The notes under the pieces: generated by a model
The model's input: the letters and a program-made list of their open reading frames with translations, nothing else
What the model was told of the DNA's origin: nothing
Database searches by the model: none
Position numbers and translations under genes: made by a program
DNA from: Xiphydria camelus
Taxonomy: Eukaryota > Arthropoda > Insecta > Hymenoptera > Xiphydriidae
Direction of reading: 5' to 3'
Assembly (NCBI GenBank): GCA_963678675.1
Contig: OY783201.1
Coordinates: 1,250,001 to 1,314,000, forward strand
Length of the DNA: 64,000 nt
Shown: one piece after another, positions 11,551-23,512 of the stretch
Layout of the letters: every line of letters begins with the position of its first letter
Position numbering within the stretch: the stretch's first letter is position 1

Positions 11551-13299
11551 TTACATCGTTTACTCCGCTTACCTTTCCCGCTCTCGTTGAAGATAACGCG
11601 TTGCAAGGCACGACCGTACGCAACTCGCAGATTCGTCGAATCGCCGCAGGCCCGTCCACCTCGAAGAATATCGCCCACGATTGAGAGGGAGACGAGGCGG
11701 TGGAGGGGGAGGAGCACGACCGCGCGATACGGTGGCTTGACGCTAACGACGATAACCTCAAAGCGACGACGCCGGGGAATCTCGCTCAGCGGAGCGAGCG
11801 AGCGACCGCACGGTGCGCAGGCTTTTCGCCATGCTCGAGGTAGCTTGCGGAGTGTGCGAACGACCTCGCGATGTAGCCGTACCACGCGCGGCCGCCACCG
11901 AGGTGTCCGATGTCAATAACGGACGATTCACGATGAAAATAACGTTCGACGATGTGCCGCCACAATGGGGTTCAGCGCCTCTCGCCGCTGCACCTCGAAA
12001 CAAAACGTTCACCGTCCGCCGCGGTGGGGATGCGGCGCGGTGATGAGTTCCGACGCCGAGCGAGCCCTCCTCCGCGCGACCGCGCGCGACCCCCCGTGAG
12101 CGAAGGGAGAACAAACGAAGTCTATCTGCGAGCGGAACCGTCGAGTCACCCCCGACTTAATAACTAATTATCAATTAATTAAGAGCCGCGCGGGTTTAAT
12201 TTCCGTTAACACCTACGGGTCTCCGCTCCTTATTTTCAGACGATCGAGATACCCACCTTTTAACGAGCCGTCCAGCTACCGCACACTCATCGCGCGCGTA
12301 TGCGAGAGTATACGGCGCGTTCGTATCCGCGCGCCTCCCTTTTACGCCGAGCCGTGCATAGATCCCGCATCCCACCGTCTTACAAGCGTATCGGTGATAT
12401 TAAAAGGTCATCCGTCGGGACGCCTCGTCATCCCTTCGAATATGCGTGAGCGCGATCGATCGTAGTGGGGGATCGAAATTCTAAAGTCTTCGCTCCCTTC
12501 CTCCTCGATCGCGATTTTTCAACGGAGATCGCGCTCGTTATCGAACGTTTCGTCGGAAATGAAGCAGGCGCGACCCTTCAGTTATTTTTATTCGAATTTT
12601 ATTCGCGACGACGTTCGAACGCATGTTTCAATTTCGTGCATCGTATAACACCGGTGTAGACGTATGAGAATGCGAATGGCCGATGTCGACGTTATTCTCA
12701 ATTTTAACGACCCTCACCGACGCGCCCGCGCCCCCCGCGCATCTACCGTAAAACGAGGTACACGAGCCCCCCCGCTAGTGTCCGCGCGTGGACTATAATA
12801 TCGAATATATTGGATAATAATAAACCCGCGAGCACGTATACCTTCCAGCCGGGTGATTGGTTATTAGTTTTGGCCGCGCGATACAATCTTAATGGGAATA
12901 CTTAGGTGGGAGGCTCCGAGACACCGAAGATGATCTACACTCCGCGACCGGGGAGCCTCTCGGCTGTGCGCGGCGATAGATCGAGCCAACCCTATCCGGA
13001 GAGCGAGAAAAACGAGATCTACCGTATTCTTTTCTCTCCTTTCGTACCGGTAGGTAGGTGGTAGGTATACCCCGGCCCGGAACAACGCGCCGCAACGACG
13101 CGGCAACAACCGGCGCGCAATACGGCCGACACGGCGTCGATAAGATCGCAGGACCGAGAGAGAGATCCGAAACGAACTCCGTTCCACCGAGAGAACGCCC
13201 GCCGAGACCCACGCCTTTTTTGCGCGCATCGCCCGGGCTCGCGTCGAGTACCCATCCCGACGCCGCTTACTATTAGGGGGTTGCATTGAAATCCGCGGT
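11551..13299. other. CpG-rich non-coding stretch, no gene recognised
   Basis: Many overlapping frames, all arginine/serine/alanine-rich. An AT-richer patch at 12165-12200 contains TAATTATCAATTAATTAAG. No repeat pair or RNA gene seen. Confidence 0.35.
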
Positions 13300-13701
13300 T
13301 TTTCTCTTGTTTCAAAAACACTGCGTCGTTGTAATATGTGTGGATACCTCAATCGAAGTATTTGCCTTTTTCGATGGCATGTTGACGTCGTGAAATTGTA
13401 GATTCGTATCGACTTCAAGCTGTTGAGCTAATTCTCAGAGCGTTTCAGTAGGGTTGTCTTCCAATAGAGAGCTTGCAGTTGTTCATCTTCGAACTTCTTT
13501 GTTCGACCTGCCCGTTGTTTGTCGTGAACACCACAGTTTCCACTTTTGAAGCGATGAAACCAGTCTCTACATACTGTTTCTGATGGAGCGGATTCAGCAT
13601 AAGTCTTCACGAGTATAATTGATGAGCTGCAGCGGCACTTTTTTTTTCAAATCTGAGTACTGTAGAAGTACACATCGTAGAAACAACTTGTCGCGTTCCA
13701 T
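13300..13701 (-). pseudogene. Truncated, frameshifted mariner transposase (N-terminal part)
   Basis: Read on the minus strand from ATG at 13701, the frame opens with about 20 residues and a lysine run, then shifts. A second frame gives AAAAHQ before a stop. A third (13428-13610) gives residues containing SAPSETVCRDWFHRFKSG and GRTKKFEDEQLQAL, typical of the helix-turn-helix DNA-binding region of mariner transposases. After another shift the sequence continues ELAQQLEVDT. Similarity fades near 13300, and the downstream catalytic DD34D domain is absent, so the protein cannot be active. In life it would bind the terminal repeats of its own element and catalyse cut-and-paste at TA. No matching terminal repeat is visible. 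At least three frameshifts plus the deletion mark it as an old relic. Confidence 0.85.
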
Positions 13702-16700
13702 TTTCTCAGGTTATAGACGTTGACTTGTATTAACCAAAAATGACAGTCTAATGAGAAATGTTCATAATTCAGAGTGATACAAGAAGTACCTATTAGTCGC
13801 TGCGAACGACATGAGTAGTTAGAGCCATTTACAGGAGAAAAGCGGCTTCCAACGCAACCTCCCGATAAAAGCCGATGCCTCGAAGGACGAAGGGCGCGTG
13901 GGGTGCCGACGCGAAGTCATTTCCGTCCCCGCGCGTCGCCATCTGGCAACTCTTTCCTACGGATTCACTTCCGTGGAAGAGAGCCGGGCTCGCACGGGCG
14001 ACGCGGCAGGGGGCGGCTGTCGAGCGAGGGCGAAGAGTGGAGGGGGGCGCGCCTCTGAGCGTGATGCGGCGAAATTCAAAATTCTCACGGCACCTCGAAA
14101 TCGGCCGCGCGTAGGTACTAGCCGACCGCGCGGTGCATCGCGTCGACTCCCGCAGGGATACGCCGTTTCCACTCGAATTATCGCGCAACCGCCATTCGTC
14201 CTTCCCGCCGCGACAGTCCCGCCTGGCCCACGAGCGAAATTTGGCCGCGAATAAATTGCTCCCATAAGAGCGCGCGAGGCGGAGAGGAGCTGAGGAGGAG
14301 AAAGAGCGAGAGGGGGCGGAGGAGCGGAGCACTGAGGAGCGCATGATGAATCCTTGCGATTAACACGTCACCGTGGACGAGCGTGTTTAATCAGCGCGCG
14401 GAGAAAACGCCGCGGGGCGTCCGCGCTCGGTCCGGCCCTTGTCACACCCCTGAAGCACGCGGAACACCCTGCCATAAATAATACGGCTCCGAGACTCTCG
14501 GGACCGAAGTCACGGGGGATGATAATTGTAAGTTACGCGGCCCTACCGGCCCCGGCTCTCTATGGGGGGTGAGGCCCCTGACAATCGCCGGGGGCTACGG
14601 TGAGATAATGAGTGCGCCCGAAATACCCCGTGCCGCGCGCGCGCGCGAACGTCGGAATATGTAGGCCCTTTTCAAGCTCTCGTTCTATATGTATGCTCTC
14701 CTCGCGCACGGGGGCCGATTGGAGAGGAATAAATCGGTAAGAGTGACTCCGGCGCGCCGAACTCGCGCTCGAGAATGAATCGTTTCTCGTTTAATCGAAC
14801 GGCCGAATCCGATTGTCTCGTTTCGCGCACGTGCTGGCTTTTCTCGTTTGGCCTCCCGGTACGTATGTCGATCGCCATACGGGATTGGGGGTAGATGCAC
14901 GCACGGCAAGAACTCGTCCACTCGTTGCCTGGAAAAAGGCGCGTCGCCGAGAACACCCCGTCGCGTGAGCGCTCCGTATTTTTGCGATCATCCACGACGG
15001 CTGGATCGAACGGTGGGCCCATTGTCAGCGGCGAAGCGAGCGGCGGGGACCAATCAAACGGTCGGACGCGCATTAGCCGTCCTAAGTATTTGCTCGCAGT
15101 CAAATTTAGCTCGGTGTCTGGGCGCGGCGGCGCGGAACGGGGAACGTGGAACGGAACCGAGCGGAGCGAAGCGAACGCAGAACAACGTCGGGCGACTCAA
15201 TCTGTGTAACGCGGTTCTTTCATAAAAAGGTACGAAGCGGGAGCGATGCGCGCGACAAAAACGCTCGAGGCGTGGACCTGTTGCCGAATCACGAGATAAT
15301 ACCCCGTGAATGGAGCCGGACGATCGTGACGGCACAAGGAGTCAAGTAGACTTCCAGGTGACTATAGCCGTACAGTATATCGTCCGCCCGGTCTCCCCCT
15401 CCCGGTCGTCGTCAGCTCCTCCTACGCTTTTTCGCCGGTCCGCTCTTCGTCTGATCAACCGCGCTCCACCCGCGGGTCCATCTTCTCACGGAGATACGGC
15501 GTATCGAGAATCGTCCAATCGGCCGCGCGAGTGACAATTTATCCCTCGCTACCCCGCGTACCTACACGCTCCTCCTCCTCCGCCCCCCGCGATCGACCGC
15601 GCGGAAAAGAGAGGCCAACGTCGTCGTCGTCGATCAGTCGAGGGACTCGTTACACCGAGAGTACGCGGTAGGCAGGCACGGTTGTTCCGTCGACGAGAGA
15701 GCGAGAGAGATCATCGCCTCTCCGTGCAAGAAGTCGAGCTTAGACGCGGATAAGCAAGCGTCGACTCAAGTGGGAGCTGTCACGACACGACCGAGTTCGG
15801 AGTCACGTTCTCCGTGGTCGCGCGGAGACAATGTTTTCGAAGGAAAAACAATGACTGTCCGCTCGAGTGGCCGCGCTACCGTCTGTTCTCCGGTATTTAC
15901 ACGTCGAGTCTACATACCTGCACTGGATCTCGGAGCAACGCGGCGAGCTGATGGACTGCTTTTGAGCCGACCTGTACACCGATCGCCCCGGTAACGAGCA
16001 ACTCGACGACGGCGAGCCGGTCCTAATCCGTGACCGCTTTCGGCCCTCTTCGGATGTGCCGCGATGCGGTCGCGGGACGAGACGCGGGGTGTGATTTCGA
16101 TTCGCCCTCGCGCACGGACGACCACCGATCCTCCTCGCGCCTCCGCGTAATAGAGTGGTTGGACGCCGCGCCGCGAGACGCCTCTGCGTCTGCCCCGGGC
16201 TCTGGACGCTCCCGCGATATCCCGTGACAGATGTACTACGCGCCCCGCGGTCCACGCTTCTCGAAATCTCGAAACGCGTCGACGGGAGACTAGGCCCGCA
16301 CGGGATCGCGCGAAGCGTTTCTCCCTCCGAACGCGGCGCTGCCGCGCGCCGTCTCGTCGGTGGAAACGGCGGGTTGACTTTTTGCCAAATTAAAGTGGCA
16401 CCGGCATTAATTAATCAAACCACCGACCACGTCCGTCTCTCCCCCGAGGGGAGCCCGGCGATATCTTCTCGATTAAACGCGGCTCCGTCTCGCTGCTCGA
16501 ACGGTCCAGCGCGATCATCGATCGCTCTCCTACTCGGGGTTTCGTCGGCAAAAACTGGGCGCTACGCCACGCCGGTCCCATAAACAGCTTTTTTTCGGGC
16601 GGGCGCACTTGAATATTCAACGAGTGCCACGGAGGGCAGCGGCGGCCGTCGAGCAATTAATATTGATTTTATTAAATCGTCCTTTCTTGCCGGACAACTG

Positions 16701-17299
16701 CCGTTCCAGCCCGCAGAAGTCGCATTCCCGATATGGTTTTTCGGGAGCGCGCCGATCACTACCCCGATATGGTCCATCGCGGCCGCGAGGCACGGACGTG
16801 GCAGACGCGGTTTACTACGGCGGATCGAGGCAGTCGTGTCGTCATTAATTAAAACGCGAAGACGCGCGTTCGCGTGGAGCGGGTGTGAAGAGTGCTTAGA
16901 CGAAATTAAAAATGATCGAGGCAATTTTTTAAATCGAGGCAAGATCATAAAATTTCAATCCAAATCGACGCGCGTCTTCCCGACGAAAAACAGGGGAGAG
17001 AGCGAGACGCGCGATCGAGGGAGAAGAGGGAATAAGAGAGCGAACCCCAGATGTGTGCGCGGAGGACCTGCGCGACGGGACGCCCGGCGCCCCGGGAGTG
17101 AAGACGTCCGAGTAATTGGGGCCCTCTCTCCGCTTCGATTCCGACTCTTCGCGCGCCAGTTGACCCGAAGCGGGTCTCTCGTTACGCGCGGCTCTCGCGC
17201 GGTACCCACAGTCGTGCGCGCCGCGCGGCGTGAGACTCCACGAGCCGCGGTGTCGGCGGGGAGCTACTGATTACAGACTGCCCTCCAGGCTCTGCTTCT

Positions 17300-17310
<11 letters not shown>

Positions 17311-17332
<22 letters not shown>
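17311..17332. repeat. (TC)n microsatellite
   Basis: Eleven TC units, preceded by an interrupted TC-rich stretch from about 17291. Confidence 0.85.
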
Positions 17333-18311
17333 GCGAGCACTACACAAACGCGCGCGCGAGGCGAGACCGGCCCAAATTCCAGCTTCCCCGTGCATGCAAA
17401 CTCGCCGCTTCTCGGAAGGAATTGGCTTTTACGAGGTAGACGTCTGCCTGCCTGCCCGCCTCCGATGCATCGCACGGGGCGACGAAGGGACGCGCGACAT
17501 CGCCGCCGCGCGAAGCCCCGCGCACGCGTATACGGCGCGATCGACGAAACCCCGTTAGGGCGACGCGAAATTACGTTACACTCGGACGCGTATGCGCGTG
17601 CACGCAGTCGCGAAGCTCCGTTCGCAGGGATAACGAGGTTGTCGCCGACGTAGGTAAATAAGGGGTTGTTCCAGTCTGAGGAGGTGTCCGGAAAATAGTG
17701 ATTAACCGCTTCTATAGGTGTTGCGCGCCGAACGATCCGTACCGCGCGGGTCTCGCTTTCAGCGAGATCGTCGGCGCGCCGTTATCGCCGTGGCCTGCAT
17801 CGTCCGCGCGCGGTGCACGCGGCGTAACCGCGCCGCGGCGCGCAGGGAGGACAATGGGCTGTCAACCGCCACGCCGGGCATTGTTTTTGCACCGAGACGT
17901 CGCGCCGCTTCTTACACGTATTAACACGGATCGCCTTGAGAGAGTCGTTCCTCCGACCGGATCGCGCGCGCGCACACGCGGGTTACTCGTGGGGACGACT
18001 CCTTCGGGAGGGAGAGAGAGAGATAGAGAGAGAGAAGGAGCCGATCTCTTCGCGCGTAGCCCCGAGTAATTCTCGTCCGCGTCGCGGCGCATGCTTTGCG
18101 CTCGCCTCTTCCTCGCTTTCCTTTCATTCGCGGATGTTCCAACGATTACCACGCCAACACAATGGCGATCCGAAGTCACTCTCGGGGATTGCACGTTAAT
18201 TAGTCGCGCACGACGCGCGGTGCTCGAACGGCAGGCGGGTATAACGAGTCGCGACGCTGGCTTATCGCGCGTTGGGTAATAAAGAAACGTAAATCAATCG
18301 GCCGCGATCAC

Positions 18312-18341
18312 GAGGAGGAGGAGGAGGAGGAGGAGGAGGAT
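18312..18341. repeat. (GGA)n array
   Basis: About ten GGA/GAG units. Similar arrays occur at 29391-29416, 29859-29883 and 49998-50024. Confidence 0.85.
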
Positions 18342-19232
18342 GGTGGGCTCTCCCGAGGTCGAAAATAATTGGAGCAACGACGAGTCGATCGGCGAGCTCG
18401 GCGCGGAAGATCGGTATAGGGTTGGCTTTTTTAATGGAAAAAAAAAATTATATATTTTTCCGAGAATACTTAATTTTTCTCCTCATATTTAGCACACAAA
18501 AAATCCAGCAATGAGAGTAACCAAATTTCTCATCGTGTCACGGCAGAATTTTATCATCGGCGAATCTTCGTCTCGATCCTCTCGCAGCTTTGGAACATAC
18601 GCTGAAAAAAAAAATGTGCTACATTCAACCACGATGAGGTTGAATTCGGGGCCCCGAGGAGAACTCTTATACCCGACGGCACATCGCGCGATCTCGTCGT
18701 CGGTGTATTCTGCTCTGGATGAGTTACGTCACGGCGACGAGCAAGAAGAGATCGCGGCGTGTACCGCGCACCGACAGGTATCGTCGACACAATGCGGTTC
18801 GAAGAGTACTCGCGCGGTTAATCCGAAGACGAAGTACCCCGCCACCGGCCGATCGAAGCGCGGGGAGGGGAGATTCCTCGCGCGGGGCAGACGTATAGCC
18901 TTTGGCGCGCAGTAATGTTGATTGCGCGGAATCCGGCATCGGCTCCTCTCCGCTCCTCCGCCTGGCTCCTCCGCTTCTTGTCGCGCGCGTGCAACGCTCG
19001 ACTCGGGCGACGTCGAAGATCCCGCGCCGCGCACTCTTCGCGTTTTCCGTGACGCGAGAGGCGCGTCGAATCGCGAGCCGGGAGAGTGCGTCGCGCCTTT
19101 TCAAGAGGGGATATACAACGCTCTCGAGGCGCGAATCCTCCGCTGTCCACGATGAAAAGATGCTGGGACGAGAAAAGTTCGCGAAAGGGACCTTTCGATG
19201 GATTTTGAAAGATGCGCAGGGAAAGGTGGAAA

Positions 19233-19381
19233 GGAATGAATGAATGAATGAATGAATGATATTTATTTAGCTTTCTCAGCTATTTTTTTTTCTTTACAAT
19301 AACTTGGAATATAATACAGTATCATAAATACTACATAGGTATGTGTGTGTGGTAGACATAATATGTTCTCTTAACATTCTC
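19233..19381 (-). mobile_element. Possible 3' end of a LINE with an (ATTC)n tail
   Basis: On the minus strand the sequence reads as a short untranslated stretch with AGCTGAGAAAGCTAAATAAA, ending in about six ATTC units (GAAT on the plus strand, 19233-19258). A tetranucleotide tail directly after an AATAAA-like word is typical of CR1-, I- or Jockey-type non-LTR elements in insects. No reverse-transcriptase sequence is present; the copy would be severely 5'-truncated. It stops where the TTAA element at 19382 begins. A plain microsatellite beside AT-rich DNA is the alternative. Confidence 0.4.
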
Positions 19382-19385
19382 TTAA

Positions 19386-19468
19386 CCCTCCGTTGGTAAG
19401 GTGAAACAATGTAATGTGAAAATTGCATTTAGTTGGGGTATGACATACCCCACCTTACTAACGCAGGG
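19386..19468. mobile_element. 83-bp piggyBac-type MITE with TTAA target duplication
   Basis: TTAA at 19382-19385 and 19469-19472 flanks an element starting CCCTCCGTTGGTAAGGTG and ending CACCTTACTAACGCAGGG, an 18-bp inverted repeat with two mismatches. CCCT ends and TTAA duplication are piggyBac hallmarks. Length equals that of the element at 11464-11546, though the sequences differ. Confidence 0.75.
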
Positions 19469-19590
19469 TTAAATACTATGAGCCTATCATACTGCTTCAG
19501 TTCTATCGGTATAGCATTGTACATTAATATACCTTCGTGGAATATACTCTTTTGCGCACTTCTTGTTTTCCTACATTGTATAGGAGTATA

Positions 19591-19798
19591 CACTGATAAA
19601 AAAAATGCAGTCGGATCGAAACCAATTAATGTTTCTTACGACTCTCCTTCGGTCGACTGGAATGATATTTTTATCGAATCGATAGAGCTCTTTGTCAAAT
19701 CGACGAAGCGATGATCGATTTGACAACAATAATCGAATCAACTAGAGGAGAGTCGAACGGCAACATTTGGTTGATCCAACTACACTTTTTCATCAGTG
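19591..19798. mobile_element. Foldback MITE, about 208 bp, CACTGATAAAA ends, TA-flanked
   Basis: After TA (19589-19590) the element starts CACTGATAAAA. It ends TTTTTCATCAGTG before TA (19799-19800). Arms pair through TGCAGTCGGATC on the left and GATCCAACTACA on the right, and through GACTCTCCTTCGGTCGA and GGAGAGTCGAACGGCAAC. It carries no frame of note. Confidence 0.75.
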
Positions 19799-19800
19799 TA

Positions 19801-21474
19801 GGCACGCTTATCGCCGAAACAAAGTCTCCGGATTTCATTCGATCAGAACCATTCGGACTTTGCTCGGTCGACAGTACGGAGGCGACAGAGTCCTCTCGCC
19901 CGTGCGATAAAACCCCCTTCCGACCGGAGAATAGTCCGTCCGTGCGGAAGGAGAATACGAAGAAGCAGCGGCGAGCGCAGATAACGATCCAGGGTACGCG
20001 AGCGACACAGCGCGTGAGACACGTCGCGGCCGATAAACGTCACGAGGACGAGAGATTAAAGATCTGAAGAGAGAGGAGCTGCGAGTAGGAGGAGAATGAA
20101 AATTCGTCCTTCGGGACCATTCCCGAAAGACCCGCCGAAAGACACTCAACTGCGCGATACAGGCGAACACAGCTACAGATCGTCTCTCTCTCTCTCTCTC
20201 TCTCTCGCGTCCGTAATACTCGCGCGCGGACATCTCCGCGCTATCTCGAAGACGCGGCGCGGCCGAGTCGATTGACGTGGCGCGGTAGTAATACGCGGAG
20301 AGAGGGGGCGGCTCGGCAAAAAGAGACAAAATCAGGCTCGCCCTTTGAAACTGTCTCGAGCCTCCGCGTCTCTCCCGAGCGGCGGCCGCAGCGCATACTG
20401 CTGCGCATACCCGCGGTGGCCGTCCCGCGTTTGGTAGCTCCGAGAGAGCTGCGCTATCTTGATGCAGATAACTCTCGCTCTCTCCCTCTCTCTTGCGCGC
20501 GCGCGTTGTCATTTCCTCCGTCCCACCCGCCCACCCCCGGCGATCCACCGGGCGGCTGCAACGCACGTGTACCTATTCGTGCGTTTCGGAGAGTCACCGC
20601 GGCTTCGTGTGCGTGCGTGTTTTATTACCGCGAACCGCCGGCATTCTTTCTTCCATTCTTCTTTTCTTTCTACCTTTCCGCGCGAGCTCGGTCCCCGGAC
20701 CGACCGCGTCGCGTCGTCGTCCGCGCGCTCGCCTCGGACGTACGCGTGATTCCATCCGCTTTCGGTCCGCGCTCTGTCACCGCCGAACTGTCGTCCGCGA
20801 GATTTGCGGGCTGCGACGCGCGGTTTATGTATACAATGTGCGAGGTTCGTCGCGTCGATCGCGTTACTATTTGAATTGTCCGGCGGTCGAGTACATACAT
20901 AAGTGTGGGAATAATTTGAGCGTGTCGGGAGAAAGTCGTGATACGTCATTTTATAATAGGTACCTGCTTGTTCGCTATATACCGCTCGCGCGGGAAAATG
21001 ACGAAGAGAAGCAAACGTTTCCACCTTTCCGCGTGGAACGTGCCCGCCTACGAGAACGCGCGTGTCCACAACGAATCACCGTCCGTCCAGGCAACCGCTT
21101 CGCGACGGCGCGTTCCCTTATCACGGATTCGCGCGATCCTCTCGGATAAAGGATATCCAACGGCACCGTGTCCACGCGCGGGCGACTCGTCGACGAACTC
21201 GTTATCCCCGCCGCGCAGGTACCCCGGTACCGCATAACACGAGATACCCCCGGCAGATATCTGTTATACATCTGGCCCCGGCGAGGAGGTTTGTCGTCCG
21301 GGAGAAGGCCAGGCGCGGTACCGCAAGGAGCGAATAGGTGGGATGACGAGAAAAAGAGCGTTGCTCGTATACTAAACCGCGGGTGCGCTCGTGTGGGTGC
21401 ACATCGGTGTACGGGATATCGCGGTACAAAACGGAACGAAGAGCGGCGGAGACGGTCTTAGAGCCCGGGGCCTT
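19801..21474. other. CpG-rich non-coding stretch, no gene recognised
   Basis: Frames of 243 and 218 residues are present but their translations are arginine/serine-rich and overlap one another on both strands. A TC tract lies at 20183-20206. Confidence 0.35.
20183..20206. repeat. (TC)n microsatellite
   Basis: Twelve TC units in a TC-rich context. Confidence 0.85.
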
Positions 21475-21476
21475 TA

Positions 21477-22154
21477 GTCCAGTAAACGAAGCTCTGAAAT
21501 ACGACTTTTTGAGAACCAGCCTGCGTTTTGGTTTAACGTTGTCATTTGACCTTATAAAGCTCTGGGTGAAGTATCGCGGTTTTTCCTCCACGGGTTATGG
21601 TTGAAAAACAATAACAAATACCATAAAAATGGGTTATTCGAGAATAACTCGAAAACTAAGCGAGATATCGAAAAAAATTTAAATCCAAAATTGTAGAGCT
21701 TAAAATTCTCTATAAAAAAGATTCACACAGTTTACCCCCACTCCCCACGGTTCACCCTCTAGAGCCGCGCGAACGTTGGGGGGAAAAAAAAATCGTAAAA
21801 CATAGAAAATTTAACATTTTCGAATGCTTCTTTTTTTAAATTGCTTAAGAAGTTCTCTACTTTTGAAATAAAATTATATTTTTTTTCTTCATGCAATTGT
21901 TTAAAAACTGTCAAGTAAATAAATGATATCTCTCGATATATTGAATTAATGTTTCTTCTTTGTGTTCCATAATTTTGTTAGTTAAATTCCCTACATATTA
22001 CACTCGGGTCATTTTTTTGTAATTGGCGTAATTTTTGAAATATCTGCGTTTTAAAAAATTGCTTTTTCAACTACTTGGTGCGTCCGGAGAACCGCTGGTG
22101 CTACACATATAGTCTATGTCTGCGCCGTTCACCCTTCTTTCCCCCCATGAATGG
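21477..22154 (+). repeat. Left terminal inverted repeat of the 4.7-kb element
   Basis: Pairs with 25504-26193. The outer end is GTCCAGTAAACG. The inner end contains GGTGCGTCCGGAGAACCGCT and CCCCCCATGAATGG, where the right copy has CCATGGATGG and small indels. An internal stretch at about 21649-21680 reads ACTCGAAAACTAAGCGAGAT in both copies. Confidence 0.85.
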
Positions 22155-23512
22155 CACGGATCCGTGCCACACCGAGCCTTACCGCCCACTTAACACGGCC
22201 CGGCAGGGACCACATGTGGCAGGGACCGTCGCGGACGGGGTTCAACGCTTCCGATCCTTTCCGTCAAACGACGGGACAGTCATAAAGACTAGAGCCTGTG
22301 TTCCGTCGCACACCTTTTCTGGAAAAGGTTAATTAACGGACGGATCGAAATAAGTCGTTTCCCGCAATACCTATTCTAATAAACAATGTTCCGTCTTTGC
22401 GCGACGGACTACGCGCCAAATTAATCTTGCGTGGTGGGTTTAGGATGAATAAAATTATACCAATTTGTAAGGGAAAACAAACAATGCATTAACTTTATTT
22501 GCGAGCTGTTCCGGTCGCTCGGGGGTTTTCGAACGTACTGGTCGCTCTTCGACCCCGCGGCAATGAGGAACTTTCCCGGATCTAATTTATGGCTCAAAGG
22601 GCCCGAGGAGTGTCGAATTTCTCCCTCACACCGGTCTACGGCCCAAATGCGAAGAGCATTTGGGCGAATATGCGACAGACAATTTATTAATAATTTATTA
22701 ATTCGTAGTGGTCACACGGGGTCCAGTGGACCCCATGGTAATAAAATATACATTTTTCTCATAAAAAGTTTTTATCACTTTATTTTACACGTTCAAAACC
22801 GACCTATTTGATTGTACGAGTTTCATGAAAATTAATATCTTCAAACTGTAAAATAAATATACTTTTTTCAAAACTCGTTTTAATACTGTTTTTTTTTCTT
22901 AAAAGTATATTATTTTAAGAGTGAAACGCAGGAAGTTCTTTACTCTATCTCAACAATTGAAACTTTGATGAATATTCCTATTCCTCCTTTTTTTTTCTCT
23001 TTCAATAGAAGATTTCGTATGCATTGAATTGCAAGTAATACAGTTATTTTTTTTCACTTCTGTACGGATAGCCACTTGGTGTTCCATCTTTTCCACTGCA
23101 CTGGGACAGCCTGTTAGAGGAACTAGCATGTGTATCCGAGTGCTTGCTTTAAGCATGCTTATTTAAAAGCATGCTTAAAAGTAGCATGCTCATATCGAGC
23201 AAGTGTAGCCGTTAAAAGAGCATGCTTTTTTTAACCCGTAACCGGTGATGTACCTTTTTTGTTTCATAAACACCGATGTGGAGTCTCAGAGACTCCTCTT
23301 GCAAAAGTGGGCTGTCAAACTCGACTTTCTTTTTTTTAGTAAATAGCACTGTAATTATCTTTTTATGTATATATTTAGAAGATGTTCTAGCATATTTCAC
23401 TCAGGAATACTAACTGTTGCCTTTACAGAACATCATATTAAAAAATTGAGCCATTCTATTACAAGTGAAATACTGGCATATATAATATATTATATATAAG
23501 ACACGGAAATTG
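22155..23512. other. Core of the 4.7-kb element, left part: palindromes, no gene recognised
   Basis: Starts CpG-rich with GCACGGATCCGTGCC, then turns AT-rich after 22680. A hairpin with 10-bp arms, GCCCAAATGC, lies at 22641-22665. A near-palindrome GGGGTCCAGTGGACCCC sits at about 22719-22735, followed by ATGGTAATAAAATATACATT. This kind of word resembles ends of some insect piggyBac-like elements as I recall them, so a nested or captured piggyBac end is possible. Four AGCATGCT octamers lie at 23152-23226. A TATA-rich stretch at 23478-23499 precedes the small gene. Confidence 0.35.
22641..22665. repeat. Perfect short hairpin, 10-bp arms, 5-nt loop
   Basis: GCCCAAATGC, a GAAGA loop, then GCATTTGGGC. 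Inside the 4.7-kb transposon; function unknown. Transposase-binding or transcript-folding roles are possible. Confidence 0.7.

Larger units (their letters stand above)
13702..19232. other. Long CpG-rich non-coding stretch with microsatellites
   Basis: The first 100 bases (13702-13800) may still belong to the mariner relic as 5' leader. The rest holds many random frames, a TC tract at 17311-17332, a GA-rich tract at 18009-18035 and a GGA array at 18312-18341. AT-richer blocks at about 16380-16420 (GGCATTAATTAATCAAACC) and 16655-16690 (AATTAATATTGATTTTATTA) look like homeodomain-site clusters. No exon with a credible protein was found. Confidence 0.35.

Noticed and set aside
19835..20566. 243-residue minus-strand frame
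   Set aside because: Contains an Arg-Glu run from the TC tract and low-complexity Ala/Arg/Ser; no recognisable fold.
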